From Leptospira interrogans (GTDB lineage: Bacteria > Spirochaetota > Leptospiria > Leptospirales > Leptospiraceae): 64,000 nucleotides of DNA. Below, one piece after another: positions 1 through 12,216 of the stretch. The notes beneath the pieces are model-generated. The model was not told the DNA's origin, did not search any database, and saw only the letters and a list, made by a program, of their open reading frames with translations. The position numbers were made by a program, and so were the translations under genes. The stretch covers positions 15,294-79,293 of the forward strand of contig NZ_FTNA01000021.1 of the NCBI RefSeq assembly GCF_900156205.1, given 5' to 3'. How positions within the stretch are numbered: position 1 is the first letter of the stretch; each line of letters begins with the position of its first letter.

Positions 1-1485
1 AAGTCTTTTTTAAAGCTAATTGAAAAACACAATACTCTAAAAACAAATCGATTAGAATTAGGAAAATGTTATTTCGATTTTGATATTTTCGACGAAGGAG
101 ATCGAGTGTATGAGATCTTCGATGGCAAAGAAAGTAACGTGCTCTGCCCTCTCAAGTTTATGGACAATTCCGATTGGATTTATCACCCAACTGAAAAAAA
201 TAAAGAAGGGGAACCCGCCATTTTTCCGATTATTCATGAATTAGAAGATGAAATCAATCCAGTATATTATAATATAGGCTCACTCTTTCTAAAACAACTT
301 TGTGACGAATTTGAAATAAAGATTGAAATTCCAGTTGACGAACGCCCTGTAGACCCTTCTGCGGATTTAAAAACAAACTGGTGGAGTAATCTTAGCGATG
401 CTTGGAAACAAGCTTTTCGGAATCAATTTGAAAACAAAGACAAGGAACCTACATTCGAAACGATATTAACTTTAGAAAGATTAAACTTAAACGATTCTAC
501 AATTTCAGATCTAAAACCTTTAGAAGCACTTCTGGCTGAAAAAAAATTCAAACTAGAAATCATCCGTTTAGCCAACACTTCCGTTTCCGATATTGCAGTT
601 TTAGCTATGGCTAAAAAAAAGCTATTTAGCGTGGATATTTCTGGAACCCCGGTGAAAGACGTTTCTGCGCTAAAAGAAATTAACTTCTTAATCGCAAACA
701 GATGTACCGAGCTAGATTTCTCCACCGTAGCCAAATTGAAAAAGCTGCGTCAACTTTCTCTACAAGACACAAAGTTGAATGACCTCGAGTTTCTACACGA
801 TTTTACAGAATTAGAACAACTGAATATCAATGGCACTCCACTTACCGACGAACAGATCCTAAAATTTCAGATACGTTTTCAGAAAGATCGATTGGAAAAG
901 AACAAAACGGTTTCTTATGGACGTGATCCGTTAAAGTTGGATATTCATCCAGAAATTAAAGATCCATTGTTACGAGCGCTTGCGGACAATAGAGACTATA
1001 AACCAGAACTTGCTTTGGAAACCGGAGAAAAACTTCTAGCGCAAAGAGCAGAAAGAAAAGATATAAAACAGATTCTCAAGGATCTGATTTCTATCTGCGA
1101 CCAACAATGGCGCAAGTATCTATACATAAAAACCCCAGAAGGTGAAAAAAAATACGAGTTCTTTAACCAAAAAGAAAAACGATTCCAATATATACTTGAT
1201 ACGGACGATTTTAGTATTCCTATTTCCATCACGAGTCTCTCCGATCCAATTTCAGAAATCATCACTTTGATTCCATTGATTTACGAAAACAAAAAGAAAT
1301 ACAAAGCCTTCTCCACTATCGAGAATAACTCATTTTACCACGTTAACGCCATTTTGAACATCATCTCTAAAACCAAATACTACGATGTAACTCTTGCCCA
1401 AATCGAAGAGGCTGTGAAAAAATCGGACTATGTGGAATATAAGATCAAAGAAAACGGAGATATGTATATCAAAGTAAAACAATAA
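1..1485 (+). CDS. Leucine-rich-repeat protein, 5' truncated by the window edge
   Basis: The reading frame is open from base 1, so the true start lies upstream. A GTG at 106 sits inside the open frame with no good ribosome binding site and is probably not the start. The middle of the protein (about bases 460-870) holds four or five degenerate leucine-rich repeats with LxxLxLxxT/NxxxDLxxL spacing, for example 'LRQLSLQDTKLNDLEFL'. They are flanked by an acidic N-terminal part and a charged C-terminal region of about 190 residues that I do not recognise. LRR proteins usually bind other proteins; no catalytic motif is visible. It lies 102 bp upstream of the WGR-ligase gene on the same strand and could be co-transcribed with it. 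Function unknown. Confidence 0.75.
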   Translation, partial: KSFLKLIEKHNTLKTNRLELGKCYFDFDIFDEGDRVYEIFDGKESNVLCPLKFMDNSDWIYHPTEKNKEGEPAIFPIIHELEDEINPVYYNIGSLFLKQLCDEFEIKIEIPVDERPVDPSADLKTNWWSNLSDAWKQAFRNQFENKDKEPTFETILTLERLNLNDSTISDLKPLEALLAEKKFKLEIIRLANTSVSDIAVLAMAKKKLFSVDISGTPVKDVSALKEINFLIANRCTELDFSTVAKLKKLRQLSLQDTKLNDLEFLHDFTELEQLNINGTPLTDEQILKFQIRFQKDRLEKNKTVSYGRDPLKLDIHPEIKDPLLRALADNRDYKPELALETGEKLLAQRAERKDIKQILKDLISICDQQWRKYLYIKTPEGEKKYEFFNQKEKRFQYILDTDDFSIPISITSLSDPISEIITLIPLIYENKKKYKAFSTIENNSFYHVNAILNIISKTKYYDVTLAQIEEAVKKSDYVEYKIKENGDMYIKVKQ

Positions 1486-1587
1486 AGACAATTCAAAACA
1501 CAAAGGACATATCTTAATTAATTATAAAAATTATTAAATTCAAATATACTAATAAATCCCGATTTCAAAAAAACCAGGATTAAAAAT

Positions 1588-3093
<1,506 letters not shown>

Positions 3094-3221
3094 GGAAAAT
3101 ATAATAAAACTCGTTCTTGATTTTTATTAGGTGATAACTTTTAGAACCTATTTGATCTATACAAGAAAATTCTACATAAATCAATTTATAATTTATTTCA
3201 TACTGAATAGGTTAAAAGTCC

Positions 3222-5348
3222 ATGAAAAATCAATCTTTATTTCTTGCTCGTAGTTGGTCCAATGACAGAAAAAACTATAAATTAGGATATATTAATGCAC
3301 TTGGCCAATGGGCAATCGAACCAGAATACGAAAAGGCAAATGAATTCCATGATGGATTTGCCAAAGTTGAAAAAGACAATAAAACTTTTATAATTAATAA
3401 ACAAAATGAAAAGATATTCGAAATTCCAACCACAACACATTTAGGACAATTCCACGAAGGTCTTGCAATTGCTTATATCGAAGAAAAACGAGGTAAGTAC
3501 AAACACGGCTACATGAACCCAAAGGGGGAACTTATAATTCCCTTTCAATACGAAAGAGCCGAAAATTTCAAAGAAGGACTCGGTTGTATCCAATCCAGCG
3601 AAAACAAAAACTGGGGGGCCGTAGACAAATCGGGACAATTAATCATCACTTGCAAATTTCATAATTCACTCTATTTCGAAGATCGGATAGCGGTAGCCAA
3701 CGAAGACTATAATCTATATGGAGTGATTGATTTAAAGGGCGAATACATTATCCTGCCTAAGTTTGAATCGATTGACAAATTTTCAGACGGTTTAGCCAAC
3801 GTAAGAGATAAAAAAACTAGAAAACATGGTTTTATCGATTTAACCGGCAATTATGTGATTAATCCTATATTCGAATATGCTAATGGATTTTCGGATGGTT
3901 TTGCGGCTATTCACGACGCCAAAAGTAAATGGGGACATATTGATAAATCCGGAAGAATAGCGATTCCGACAAAGTTCAGATCTACCGGAAATTTTTCAGA
4001 AGGTTTAGCCTACGCACTCACAAATAAATGGGGTTATATAGATCAAACGGGCGCTTGGATAATACAACCCGCTTTTACTTGGACCGATCGATTTTCAAAT
4101 GGTGTCGCCGTTGTAGAAATCAAAAAGAAATACGGATTGATCAATACCTCAGGAGAATATATTCTCCCTCCGGTATATAATCATATTGATAATTCCTTAC
4201 CGGAGTTGATCAAAGTCAGTTTTTCTCCGGATTCAAAAACGCCTAACTTTACTCAGTTTTTTACAAGAGATGGAAAGTTAGTTTGGACCGAATTCGAACC
4301 GATACAAATTTCAAATTCACAAATTGAAAGTAGTCCGAAAAAAAATGACATCGTCACTCCGGAAGATTTGATTACCAATTTGAAAACACATACACAACAA
4401 ATCGTCACCGAACTTGGAAAAGGAAGTGAACCGGCGCGAAAAGCTGCCAGCGCACTGACAAATATTTCATGGGAAGAAGTTTTTATCGAAACCGTGAGTC
4501 AACTTGACGCTCATTGGAAAGATTTTAAAACCCAAACCGAAGAAGAGTTAAGCGGCGTACTCTTTTTTTGGAATGATTTAGAAGGTGACGTAGGTCTCTC
4601 ATCTTGTTTTGTTACCGGCAATAATGATCCTAAAGATCTGCTCAACGAATTCGAAGGAGGTGAACCTGCGGTAGATTTTGATTTTGTATTTTCTAAAGTA
4701 GTTCCCACAGAAGCTTGTGAAGAAGATATACATTCTCGTGTCAGAAACGATTTGCTCGACGTCGTTTTTGAAAAAGCATTGTCTTTATCTTTGTCGCGTT
4801 CCGAGTTTTTAAAAATAAAAAAAACAAACCCTCTTTATATTTATCGATCCTACTCACACGATGATCATTCTCCAAAGCTCTTGTTCAAAGTAGGAAAAGA
4901 TAAACCTAAAATTCTAAACGCGGAAAAATTTATTTTGCAGAGAGTTTTAAAAGACCATCCCTATTTTTCCCAAATTTTCGGACAAAAAGAATGGCTCGAA
5001 GTTTATGAAGACGAATTCAACGAAATATCTCAAGATGATCTTTCTGAAACTCTGAATCTTTTTTTATTCACATATCTCAAAGAAAGCTCTAAATCAGAAT
5101 ACATCCAAGCTATTGCCGAACGTTTACCTCGTTCACCAGAAACAGTAAACTCGAATCGTTTAACTCTGGCTTTAGCAGGATATTTCTGTTTGATACAAGA
5201 AACACAACTAGCATTACAACATTTGCATATACTTAAAAAAACGGAACATTTGAAAACTCATTTTTTGTGGGCAAGAGAATACTTTACCTTCTTGGAAGAA
5301 AACTCAGAGTTTCAAAAAATTGTACAGTGGATTAGTAATTCTGCGTAA
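3222..5348 (+). CDS. WG-repeat (KWG) protein
   Basis: 708 residues. The first 350 or so contain about nine WG/KWG repeats of about 40 residues, with recurring phrases such as 'GYI.....G.W.I.P.F....F.EGLA' (for example 'KWGYIDQTGAWIIQPAF'). These repeats are predicted to form beta-propeller-like folds, but their function is generally unknown. The remaining half (from about residue 385) is alpha-helical, acidic and unrecognised, with 'GVLFFWNDLEGDVG' as a distinctive stretch. There is no signal peptide, so it is probably cytoplasmic. An 84-bp segment of this gene (about 3948-4031) is duplicated as a decayed fragment at 8599-8682. Same strand as the WGR-ligase, 128 bp downstream of it. Confidence 0.75.
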   Translation: MKNQSLFLARSWSNDRKNYKLGYINALGQWAIEPEYEKANEFHDGFAKVEKDNKTFIINKQNEKIFEIPTTTHLGQFHEGLAIAYIEEKRGKYKHGYMNPKGELIIPFQYERAENFKEGLGCIQSSENKNWGAVDKSGQLIITCKFHNSLYFEDRIAVANEDYNLYGVIDLKGEYIILPKFESIDKFSDGLANVRDKKTRKHGFIDLTGNYVINPIFEYANGFSDGFAAIHDAKSKWGHIDKSGRIAIPTKFRSTGNFSEGLAYALTNKWGYIDQTGAWIIQPAFTWTDRFSNGVAVVEIKKKYGLINTSGEYILPPVYNHIDNSLPELIKVSFSPDSKTPNFTQFFTRDGKLVWTEFEPIQISNSQIESSPKKNDIVTPEDLITNLKTHTQQIVTELGKGSEPARKAASALTNISWEEVFIETVSQLDAHWKDFKTQTEEELSGVLFFWNDLEGDVGLSSCFVTGNNDPKDLLNEFEGGEPAVDFDFVFSKVVPTEACEEDIHSRVRNDLLDVVFEKALSLSLSRSEFLKIKKTNPLYIYRSYSHDDHSPKLLFKVGKDKPKILNAEKFILQRVLKDHPYFSQIFGQKEWLEVYEDEFNEISQDDLSETLNLFLFTYLKESSKSEYIQAIAERLPRSPETVNSNRLTLALAGYFCLIQETQLALQHLHILKKTEHLKTHFLWAREYFTFLEENSEFQKIVQWISNSA

Positions 5349-5611
5349 GAAAACCGGGACAAATAAAAAATTCAATGCGACGACTCTCTAAACGTCGATT
5401 CTTAGGAGAGCATTCGCTTTAGTTTTCCGGATCGTCGTTGTAGCTCACGAATTTTATAGCAGACTAACTTGCGAACTGAAACGTTTTCGTAAAAAGCGTT
5501 TCATTAAGTTCTTTTTGTTCCAATGGCTTCGGAATTTTTCAAACTCAATGCTGTTATCTACGGAACGTATAATAATCGCTTTCACGTTATACCGAATTCA
5601 CATTATTTAAA

Positions 5612-5740
5612 AACTTAGAATGTAGGATCTACTTTAAAAAAGTCGATAATTCTGTGTTAGACGCAATTTTTGAAAACTTGCATATTCTTGTAAAATCGAC
5701 AATTCATTTCGGGTATTATTTTCATACGTCTGGAGCAGTA
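5612..5740 (+). repeat. R2 repeat relic (right half)
   Basis: The stretch ending 'attattttcatacgtctgga' matches the right end of the complete R2 elements at 10935-11110 and 61165-61336. The interior shares the 'acttagaat' and 'cgacaatt' segments. The left inverted repeat is not recognisable. Confidence 0.5.
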
Positions 5741-5861
5741 AAAAATTCAAAGAAGCAAAAGAAATGGCTGAAAAAATTTAGAATATCATCTTTATAATAA
5801 ACGTGAATTCAATGTAAGACATTTATTTTATAAAACCTGATTTTTCCGCAAAAAATAAAAT

Positions 5862-6272
5862 GTGGGAACTACCACCAAAAATTCAATGGCAAAGGTCTGC
5901 TCAAAGACGATAAGAGACGTAACCTGTAGGAACTTCTTCCCACAAATCTAAATTTCACAAGGAGACTTTCAAAACTCAGGCATTTTCCGAGTAAAGTAAT
6001 CTGAACAACGTTTTTTCTGAATAGGTTCTAGTATGAGTTCCTACACTTTCAGAATTTGTCCGCAAAATCGTGCATTGTGGTAGTTCCCACATTTTAAAAA
6101 TAAATCTGCAAAATTCAAACTCCAACTTTTTATAAGAAAATGAATCATGGATTCCTTACGCCTAATTCGTGTTATTTAGAACTTGTCCCAAAACATCAGA
6201 ATGTAAGAACTCCTAGGTAAGTTTAAAACAATAAAGTCTATTTGAAACTGCCAAAATCGTGGGAACTCCTTC
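5862..6272. repeat. R5 14-mer cluster
   Basis: Copies of the 14-mer close to GTGGGAACTACTAC lie at 5862-5875 (forward), 6031-6044 (reverse), 6077-6090 (reverse) and 6259-6272 (forward, degenerate), with a weak copy near 5926. Spacing is irregular and both orientations occur, so this is not a CRISPR array. Sequence around 6077-6175 is a reverse-orientation copy of longer R5 sequence also seen near 11265-11335 and 44852-44940. Confidence 0.6.
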
Positions 6273-6399
6273 GATTTGTGAAAAATGGACGATACTATTT
6301 CATCAAGGTTTTGGGATAAATTCTTAACAGAAAAAATTAGGACATTCATAAAAACTTTTTTGACTTGTCTTAAAATATCTAAGAACAAAATATTTACTT

Positions 6400-6487
6400 G
6401 GACGTTGGGGGTGGGATTCACTGCGTGAATCTCTGAGAGAGTCCCCGGAACCTGATCAGGATAAGACCTGCGTAGGAAAACGGACCT
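6400..6487 (+). promoter_or_regulatory. TPP (THI-box) riboswitch
   Basis: The segment carries the conserved thiamine-pyrophosphate aptamer signatures in order. These are a GGGGGTG run (6407-6413), a variable P3 hairpin (ggattcac-tgc-gtgaatct), CTGAGAGA (6433-6440), a CCCC partner, ACCTGATC (6450-6457), GGATAAGACCTGCGTAGGAAA (here in two pieces, 6459-6479), and closure by CGTT (6403-6406) with AACG (6479-6482). It lies about 130 nt upstream of the thiC start on the same strand, the classic position. TPP binding is expected to lower thiC expression. Confidence 0.95.
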
Positions 6488-6541
6488 GTAAAATTTATAT
6501 ATTCAAATTTTTGAATAGATTTTCAAATTTTGTCTATATAG

Positions 6542-8104
<1,563 letters not shown>

Positions 8105-8238
8105 GCGATCCAAGTAGGAATTGGAGGAAAAGTCGAAAGAATTTTTGGAACGAAGAACGGAGATCTACGAAAATTCTGAAAGAGTTTATTTTTAGGATCG
8201 GTGTATATCACTGGAAGAATTCGTTCCAACAAAATTAA

Positions 8239-8402
8239 TCCACCACCGAAACCTATTTCAATTTAGGAATCGTATATTCCCGCACCGGAAATAAAAAGCA
8301 GGCGATCGAAAGTTAATCAGAAGCCAAAAGCCGCTCCCACGAATCGCAACAAGACGCAAGAGCGAAAACAGAAGAGCGGAAGAAAATATTACTGATAGGG
8401 AA
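8239..8402 (+). pseudogene. Decayed TPR-repeat fragment
   Basis: Translation from about 8239 reads 'STTETYFNLGIVYSRTGNKK', typical of a tetratricopeptide repeat (NLG.VY...G....AI). A TAA stop follows within the repeat, and beyond it the frame continues 'SEAKSRSHESQQDARAKTEE'. There is a stop just upstream and no start, so this is a remnant rather than a gene. It lies directly downstream of thiC on the same strand. Confidence 0.5.
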
Positions 8403-8424
8403 AAATATTGAGTTAGAAATCGGT

Positions 8425-8461
8425 CCCGGCTCAGCTTTTTTGTAAGAAAAAACCGGCCGGG
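8425..8461 (-). terminator. GC-rich hairpin, possible terminator of the RRM remnant
   Basis: CCCGGC (8425-8430) pairs with GCCGGG (8456-8461), and an inner TTTTTT/AAAAAA stem (8436-8441 with 8447-8452) closes the loop. It starts 9 bp past the stop of the reverse-strand RRM fragment. No clear T-tract follows the outer stem, so terminator function is uncertain. Confidence 0.4.
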
Positions 8462-8469
8462 GCCTTAGA

Positions 8470-8604
8470 TTAGAATCTGTCGTTTTTCGGTTTTGTTACG
8501 TTTACTTTTAGGTTACGAGTGAGGACATTTTTACCGTCCAAATCCTTGATCGCCTTTTTTTGGTTCGGCATTTCTATAAAGCCGAAACCCTCGAACTTTC
8601 CGGA
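8470..8604 (-). pseudogene. RRM RNA-binding protein, 3' remnant
   Basis: On the reverse strand the frame reads 'SGKFEGFGFIEMPNQKKAI', then 'NVLTRNLKVNVTKPK', then a stop at 8470-8472. This is the C-terminal half of an RNA-recognition motif, including the RNP1 signature GFGFIEM. The N-terminal half with RNP2 is missing. At TCCGGA (8599-8604) the sequence runs into a fragment of the WG-repeat gene. The antisense of that fragment keeps the frame open by chance, but no start codon is credible. Confidence 0.65.
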
Positions 8605-8682
8605 AAAATAACGGTTCCGACCAAGTTTAAATCTATCGGAAATTTTTCTGGAGGTTTATCCAACGCACTCACAAATAAATAA
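8599..8682 (+). pseudogene. Duplicated fragment of the WG-repeat gene
   Basis: By eye about 85% identical to 3948-4031 inside the WG-repeat gene. The translated fragment reads 'ITVPTKFKSIGNFSGGLSNA' against 'IAIPTKFRSTGNFSEGLAYA' in the intact gene, then stops at TAA just after 'ALTNK'. It begins at the TCCGGA shared with the RRM remnant, consistent with microhomology recombination. It is too short to encode a product. Confidence 0.75.
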
Positions 8683-8706
8683 TGAAATTTTAACCGGAAA
8701 AATTAC

Positions 8707-10134
8707 TCAAGGACCATCACTGACACAGCGTAAATAAGTTTGGGTGCTCAAAGTGGTGGTGCTGATTGTAGCATCTTTAAAGTTAACTTTAAACACTTGT
8801 GCATGTGGAATGGAATTGCTCGTAATATATTGTGATACGGCTGGAGTATTCGGAAAAGCAACCGGATCAATTTTCGCGCCTGTCGAAGAAGAAGAAAAAT
8901 CCAATAAACTCCTCAACTCGTGAACGTTAGGAAGCCTCCAAGCACGATCCGCTAAATTCAAACTTTGGCATGTATATAAAGCCGAAACAAAATTATGAAT
9001 AGTCGCACTTCCTAAAGTACAATCGGGAGAATTAGGCGACCAGATCTGTCCAACGGAACACTTCTGCCAAACTAAATTGGTTCTATCGTCTCGAACCGCT
9101 CCATTATTTAAATCGGAGTAAATTTGATCAGGCATTCTACCACCAGAAACACAACGAACATTCATATTTGAAGAAACCGACTTATCCGTAGAAGTGTTAA
9201 GTCCAAAATCAAAACGAAATCCCCAAGCTTCGTTCGTATTGAATGCGTTTGTTGTATTTGACCAAAGTTGTACATCTCCTAGAGGAAACTCACTTAAATT
9301 GATATACGCTGCGGTGGGAGTTTTATAAGTACTGAGAGTCATCAACTCTTCAATTTCAGGAAGTCTCCAACCTTGAATACCAGCATATCCCAGCCCCGCA
9401 TTCATCTGATTTAGATTGGTACAATAAGAAACTGCAAATGATTGAGTATAATTATAAGGCATGGAACAAACAGTGCTACTTCCACCAACAGGGCAATATC
9501 TCCAAATCAAACCAGTTTGCCGATCAAAAGTCACAGGCTGTGGAGTATAACCTGGCATAATTACATTGGATTGAAAATTGGCAGGAACCCCCGTAGAATA
9601 ATCCGCATCCTGACCAGGATCATCAAAACAAGATGAATAACAACTAGTCTGTCCCGAATCCGTTAGACGAAATATAGGAAGAGCTTGAACCGTATAATCT
9701 CGAAAACTTTCATCACTTGCAATTACTCTATAAATCAACGGAGAAGAGAAATCATTTATTGTCTGTCCACTGGATTGAGGAACACCGTTTACCTCTACTC
9801 TTACTCCCGTGGTTACGAAAGTAGCTTTTAAACGAGACACCGCCCCAAATGGAACCAAAATCGCAATTCTATTTTCGGAGACTTCTCCTACAAAATCGGT
9901 GACAAAAAAATGATCTGTGGCTTGAAAACTAAAAGAAGTAATTTCCTTTGGTTCTCCGGAAATAACTGGAGAATCGTTCTGGTTTTGATTTTCCGTTAAC
10001 AAGGCCTCCATACTACCTTGAAAAAGAAGACCAGCCGCTGAAGAAGAGTCTATACTGATCCGATCGGCTTGAGAACAATATACAAAGAACGATGTTACTG
10101 CGAACATCAAAGATAAGCAGAGACGCCGATTCAT
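8707..10134 (-). CDS. DUF1566 (Lcl C-terminal) lipoprotein
   Basis: 475 residues. The N-terminus has a signal peptide ending in a spirochaete-type lipobox, 'FFVYCS', so the mature protein should start at Cys20 and be membrane anchored. Residues about 55-150 resemble an immunoglobulin/cadherin-like extracellular module. Two DUF1566 units follow: each begins '[12 protein letters not shown]' or '[12 protein letters not shown]' and continues with '[12 protein letters not shown]' or '[12 protein letters not shown]', ending near 'RCVSGG' or 'RCVSDG'. The paired cysteines suggest disulfide bonds outside the cytoplasm. This family is common in leptospires and its function is not established. Transcribed convergently with the fragments at 8239-8682. 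Confidence 0.85.
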   Translation of the reverse strand: MNRRLCLSLMFAVTSFFVYCSQADRISIDSSSAAGLLFQGSMEALLTENQNQNDSPVISGEPKEITSFSFQATDHFFVTDFVGEVSENRIAILVPFGAVSRLKATFVTTGVRVEVNGVPQSSGQTINDFSSPLIYRVIASDESFRDYTVQALPIFRLTDSGQTSCYSSCFDDPGQDADYSTGVPANFQSNVIMPGYTPQPVTFDRQTGLIWRYCPVGGSSTVCSMPYNYTQSFAVSYCTNLNQMNAGLGYAGIQGWRLPEIEELMTLSTYKTPTAAYINLSEFPLGDVQLWSNTTNAFNTNEAWGFRFDFGLNTSTDKSVSSNMNVRCVSGGRMPDQIYSDLNNGAVRDDRTNLVWQKCSVGQIWSPNSPDCTLGSATIHNFVSALYTCQSLNLADRAWRLPNVHELRSLLDFSSSSTGAKIDPVAFPNTPAVSQYITSNSIPHAQVFKVNFKDATISTTTLSTQTYLRCVSDGP

Positions 10135-10499
10135 AAAAAGATCATTTTCCTTTAATAAGAAAACTATAATTGGTATTCCAAAATAAATCCTATCAAGTTA
10201 TAAGCTAATCAATGAAAGAATTCGAATCTATAAGAATCAAATAGGCATTTTTTTACAGAAAACGAACACAAATTTAGATCCGAGATTTTTAAATTTCCGA
10301 AACTACCGCCTGGTCCATTTTCCAATTCGTTTTTGATAAAAATCCGTAAAAAACTCAAAAACATTCAACCGTCTTTAAAGTTATGTTTCATCATAAAATT
10401 GTATCTTTCCTGTTTTATTTTGTAAGTCTTGCGAAAAGAAACTTTCCCAAAAAAGTTTTAGATTCTTTTTAAAATTTATTTTCGATCCATGGAGTAAAT
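10135..10499. other. Spacer between divergent genes
   Basis: 365 bp separating the start of the DUF1566 lipoprotein (reverse) from ppnP (forward). It should hold both promoters. I see no repeat family, RNA gene or riboswitch in it. Confidence 0.5.
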
Positions 10500-10820
10500 A
10501 TGTCACAGTTTGAAAACGTAACGATTATAAAAAAAGCGAATGTATATTACGATGGTAAGGTGACAAGTAGAAGCATCTTGTTCCAAGACGGTAGTAAAAA
10601 GACCCTTGGAATTTTAATGCCAGGTCAATACGACTTTGGAACAGACGAAAAAGAGATTATGGAAATTTTAGACGGTGAGCTTTTAGTGAAACTACCAGGA
10701 CAAGAAGTTTGGTCAGAAATCAAAGGTGGTCAAAGTTTTGAAGTTCCCGCAAAATCCAGATTTCAAATGGATGTTAAAAAAATTAGCGACTATTGTTGTT
10801 CCTACATTCAAAATTCCTAA
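10500..10820 (+). CDS. ppnP: Pyrimidine/purine nucleoside phosphorylase PpnP
   Basis: 106 residues matching the small cupin family formerly UPF0345/YaiE: '[11 protein letters not shown]', '[19 protein letters not shown]', '[14 protein letters not shown]' and '[14 protein letters not shown]' are in the expected order and the length is right. Family members phosphorolyse several nucleosides to free bases and ribose-1-phosphate, a salvage reaction. ATG at 10500 directly precedes the conserved N-terminus. Apparently a single-gene unit, with repeat-rich spacer downstream. Confidence 0.92.
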   Translation: MSQFENVTIIKKANVYYDGKVTSRSILFQDGSKKTLGILMPGQYDFGTDEKEIMEILDGELLVKLPGQEVWSEIKGGQSFEVPAKSRFQMDVKKISDYCCSYIQNS

Positions 10821-10934
10821 TTCTGAAAACAAAAACGTTTCCATTCTAATTTAGTAGTTAACTCAAATTCGATGTAATAAAATCTTGAAGAATAAAAACT
10901 CAATGTTGCTCTCAGAACTCAAACGCATCACTCT

Positions 10935-11110
10935 TACTACTCGGACGCATGAATAGAATACTTGAGTTAGATTGTTTCAAAAATTTGAATATTTTGGCCC
11001 TGCTTTTAAATGCCATAATCTCGAATTTGCGGCATTCTTTAAGTACCGCTATTTTTTTCGTAAATTCGGCCGTTAATAACTTGGTACTATTTTCATGCGT
11101 CCGCGTAGTA
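10935..11110. mobile_element. R2 element: MITE-like, inverted-repeat ends
   Basis: About 176 bp. The left end, TACTACTCGGACGCATGAA (from 10935), is nearly the reverse complement of the right end (tactattttcatgcgtccgc then gtagta, to 11110). A second complete copy of similar size is at 61165-61336, and half copies end near 5740 and 25354. There is no coding capacity, so it is a non-autonomous miniature transposable element or a comparable inverted-repeat unit. Confidence 0.7.
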
Positions 11111-11264
11111 AATGCCAAATCTACTACCCGTATTTGTTGAGTTCAAAGTGTAATCCGCTGAACTTCATGATCCTTTAATTCGATAAAACTCTCTCTATGG
11201 ATCGATCGCTCATGAAGTGTATTTTTACATTGTTATATCGAGTTTGCGTGAGTTCAGGGTAAAG

Positions 11265-11932
11265 AACCCATGATTCTGAAAAAAGTTGGAATCCGAACTT
11301 TACAGTTCAATTCCTGAAATGTGGGAACTACTACTCATTTCTATTTAAAGCTTGTCCCAAAACCGTCCAATGTGGGAACTACTACGAAAATTTGATGATA
11401 TTAGAATTGCTCGAAAGTTCGCAAAATGCGACTTAATTTGTAGGAACTACTACATTTTATTAAAAATTTCTAAAGGGTCATCACGTAAAATTTTTTGAGG
11501 TTTTGAGACAAACTCTTAGAATTTATACAATTCCCGCCTGCCTGAGTTTGAGAAATCACATGAATGATCCTAAATAATCTTAGAACGTGGGAACTATACA
11601 AAAATCAAATTCTAAAAAGATAATTACAAAATGATAAACGGTTTCTAAGCGACAGTTTCTGTGGGAACTCTCACAAAACTTAGATTTGTCTATAAAATGA
11701 TGTGGGAACTCTCACCAATTACGGCTTTACAAACAAATTCTTAAATTGTAGGAACTACTACTTTTAGAAAATTTTTTCTTAGGTCGAACTCATATTAAAA
11801 TGGAATTTAAGTTTTGATGATGGTCGCAAAACTGCAAAAATTTAATTGGACGATGATTCTTTTTATATATCCTAATAGTTCCAACAATTTTCAAAGCTTA
11901 ACTGTAAACCCACGATCTGTGAGAGTTCCCAC
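11265..11932. repeat. R5 14-mer cluster, largest copy
   Basis: Eight copies of the 14-mer: 11321, 11372, 11440, 11587 (partial), 11661, 11702 and 11748 in forward orientation, and 11919 in reverse. The forms are GTGGGAACTACTAC, GTAGGAACTACTAC and GTGGGAACTCTCAC. The surrounding sequence at 11675-11790 is also clearly repeated at 61612-61735 and, reversed, at about 44797-44865, so the 14-mers are parts of a longer decaying repeat. Each 14-mer can fold as a short stem (GTGGG/CYCAC type) around AACT. Confidence 0.7.
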
Positions 11933-12216
11933 ATCTATTTTTTACGAAAAAATTGCCTAGGAATCAAACGGATTTCTCCACGAATTCACGTTAGTTAGAA
12001 AAAAGATTTATAAATAAAAATCATATTCTAAAACACTCAAATAATCTCCCGCCAAGTCCTTCAATATTAGTTTCCACAGATTCGATCTCTTTGCATCTAC
12101 GAAATAGTTTTATTCATTCGTTTAAATGAAGAAATTCATTTTTTAAAAATTCTTTCTAAGGAGATTGAGATCGATTCTTTTAAATATAAAATTAAAAATA
12201 CTTTATTATACAGAAA

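Larger units (their letters stand above)
5349..6399. other. Gene-free spacer with repeat relics
   Basis: About 1 kb between the WG-repeat gene and the thiC riboswitch. I see no credible gene. It contains a right-half relic of repeat family R2 (to about 5740) and several copies of the R5 14-mer (5862-5875, 6031-6044 reverse, 6077-6090 reverse, 6259-6272). It also has a reverse-orientation R5 border (about 6120-6175, 'ttccttacgcctaattcgtg'). The thiC promoter should lie near its right end, but I cannot assign it safely. Confidence 0.6.
10821..12216. other. Gene-free, repeat-rich spacer
   Basis: About 1.4 kb without a credible gene. It holds a complete R2 element (10935-11110) and the richest R5 cluster of the window (11265-11932). 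Two short open frames inside the R2 element are mirror-image artefacts of its inverted ends. Confidence 0.7.

Noticed and set aside
6176..6421. Reverse ORF upstream of thiC
   Set aside because: It overlaps R5 sequence and the riboswitch start, without RBS or recognisable protein.
8605..8682. N-terminal extension of the RRM fragment (open frame across 8605-8682)
   Set aside because: It is the antisense of a clear WG-repeat gene fragment and has no start codon; the RRM-like residues there are coincidental.
10912..11140. Two short opposing ORFs
   Set aside because: They are mirror images created by the inverted ends of the R2 element.
11321..11761. 14-mer repeats as a CRISPR array
   Set aside because: Spacing varies from about 40 to 150 bp, orientations are mixed, units are only 14 bp and no cas gene is present.
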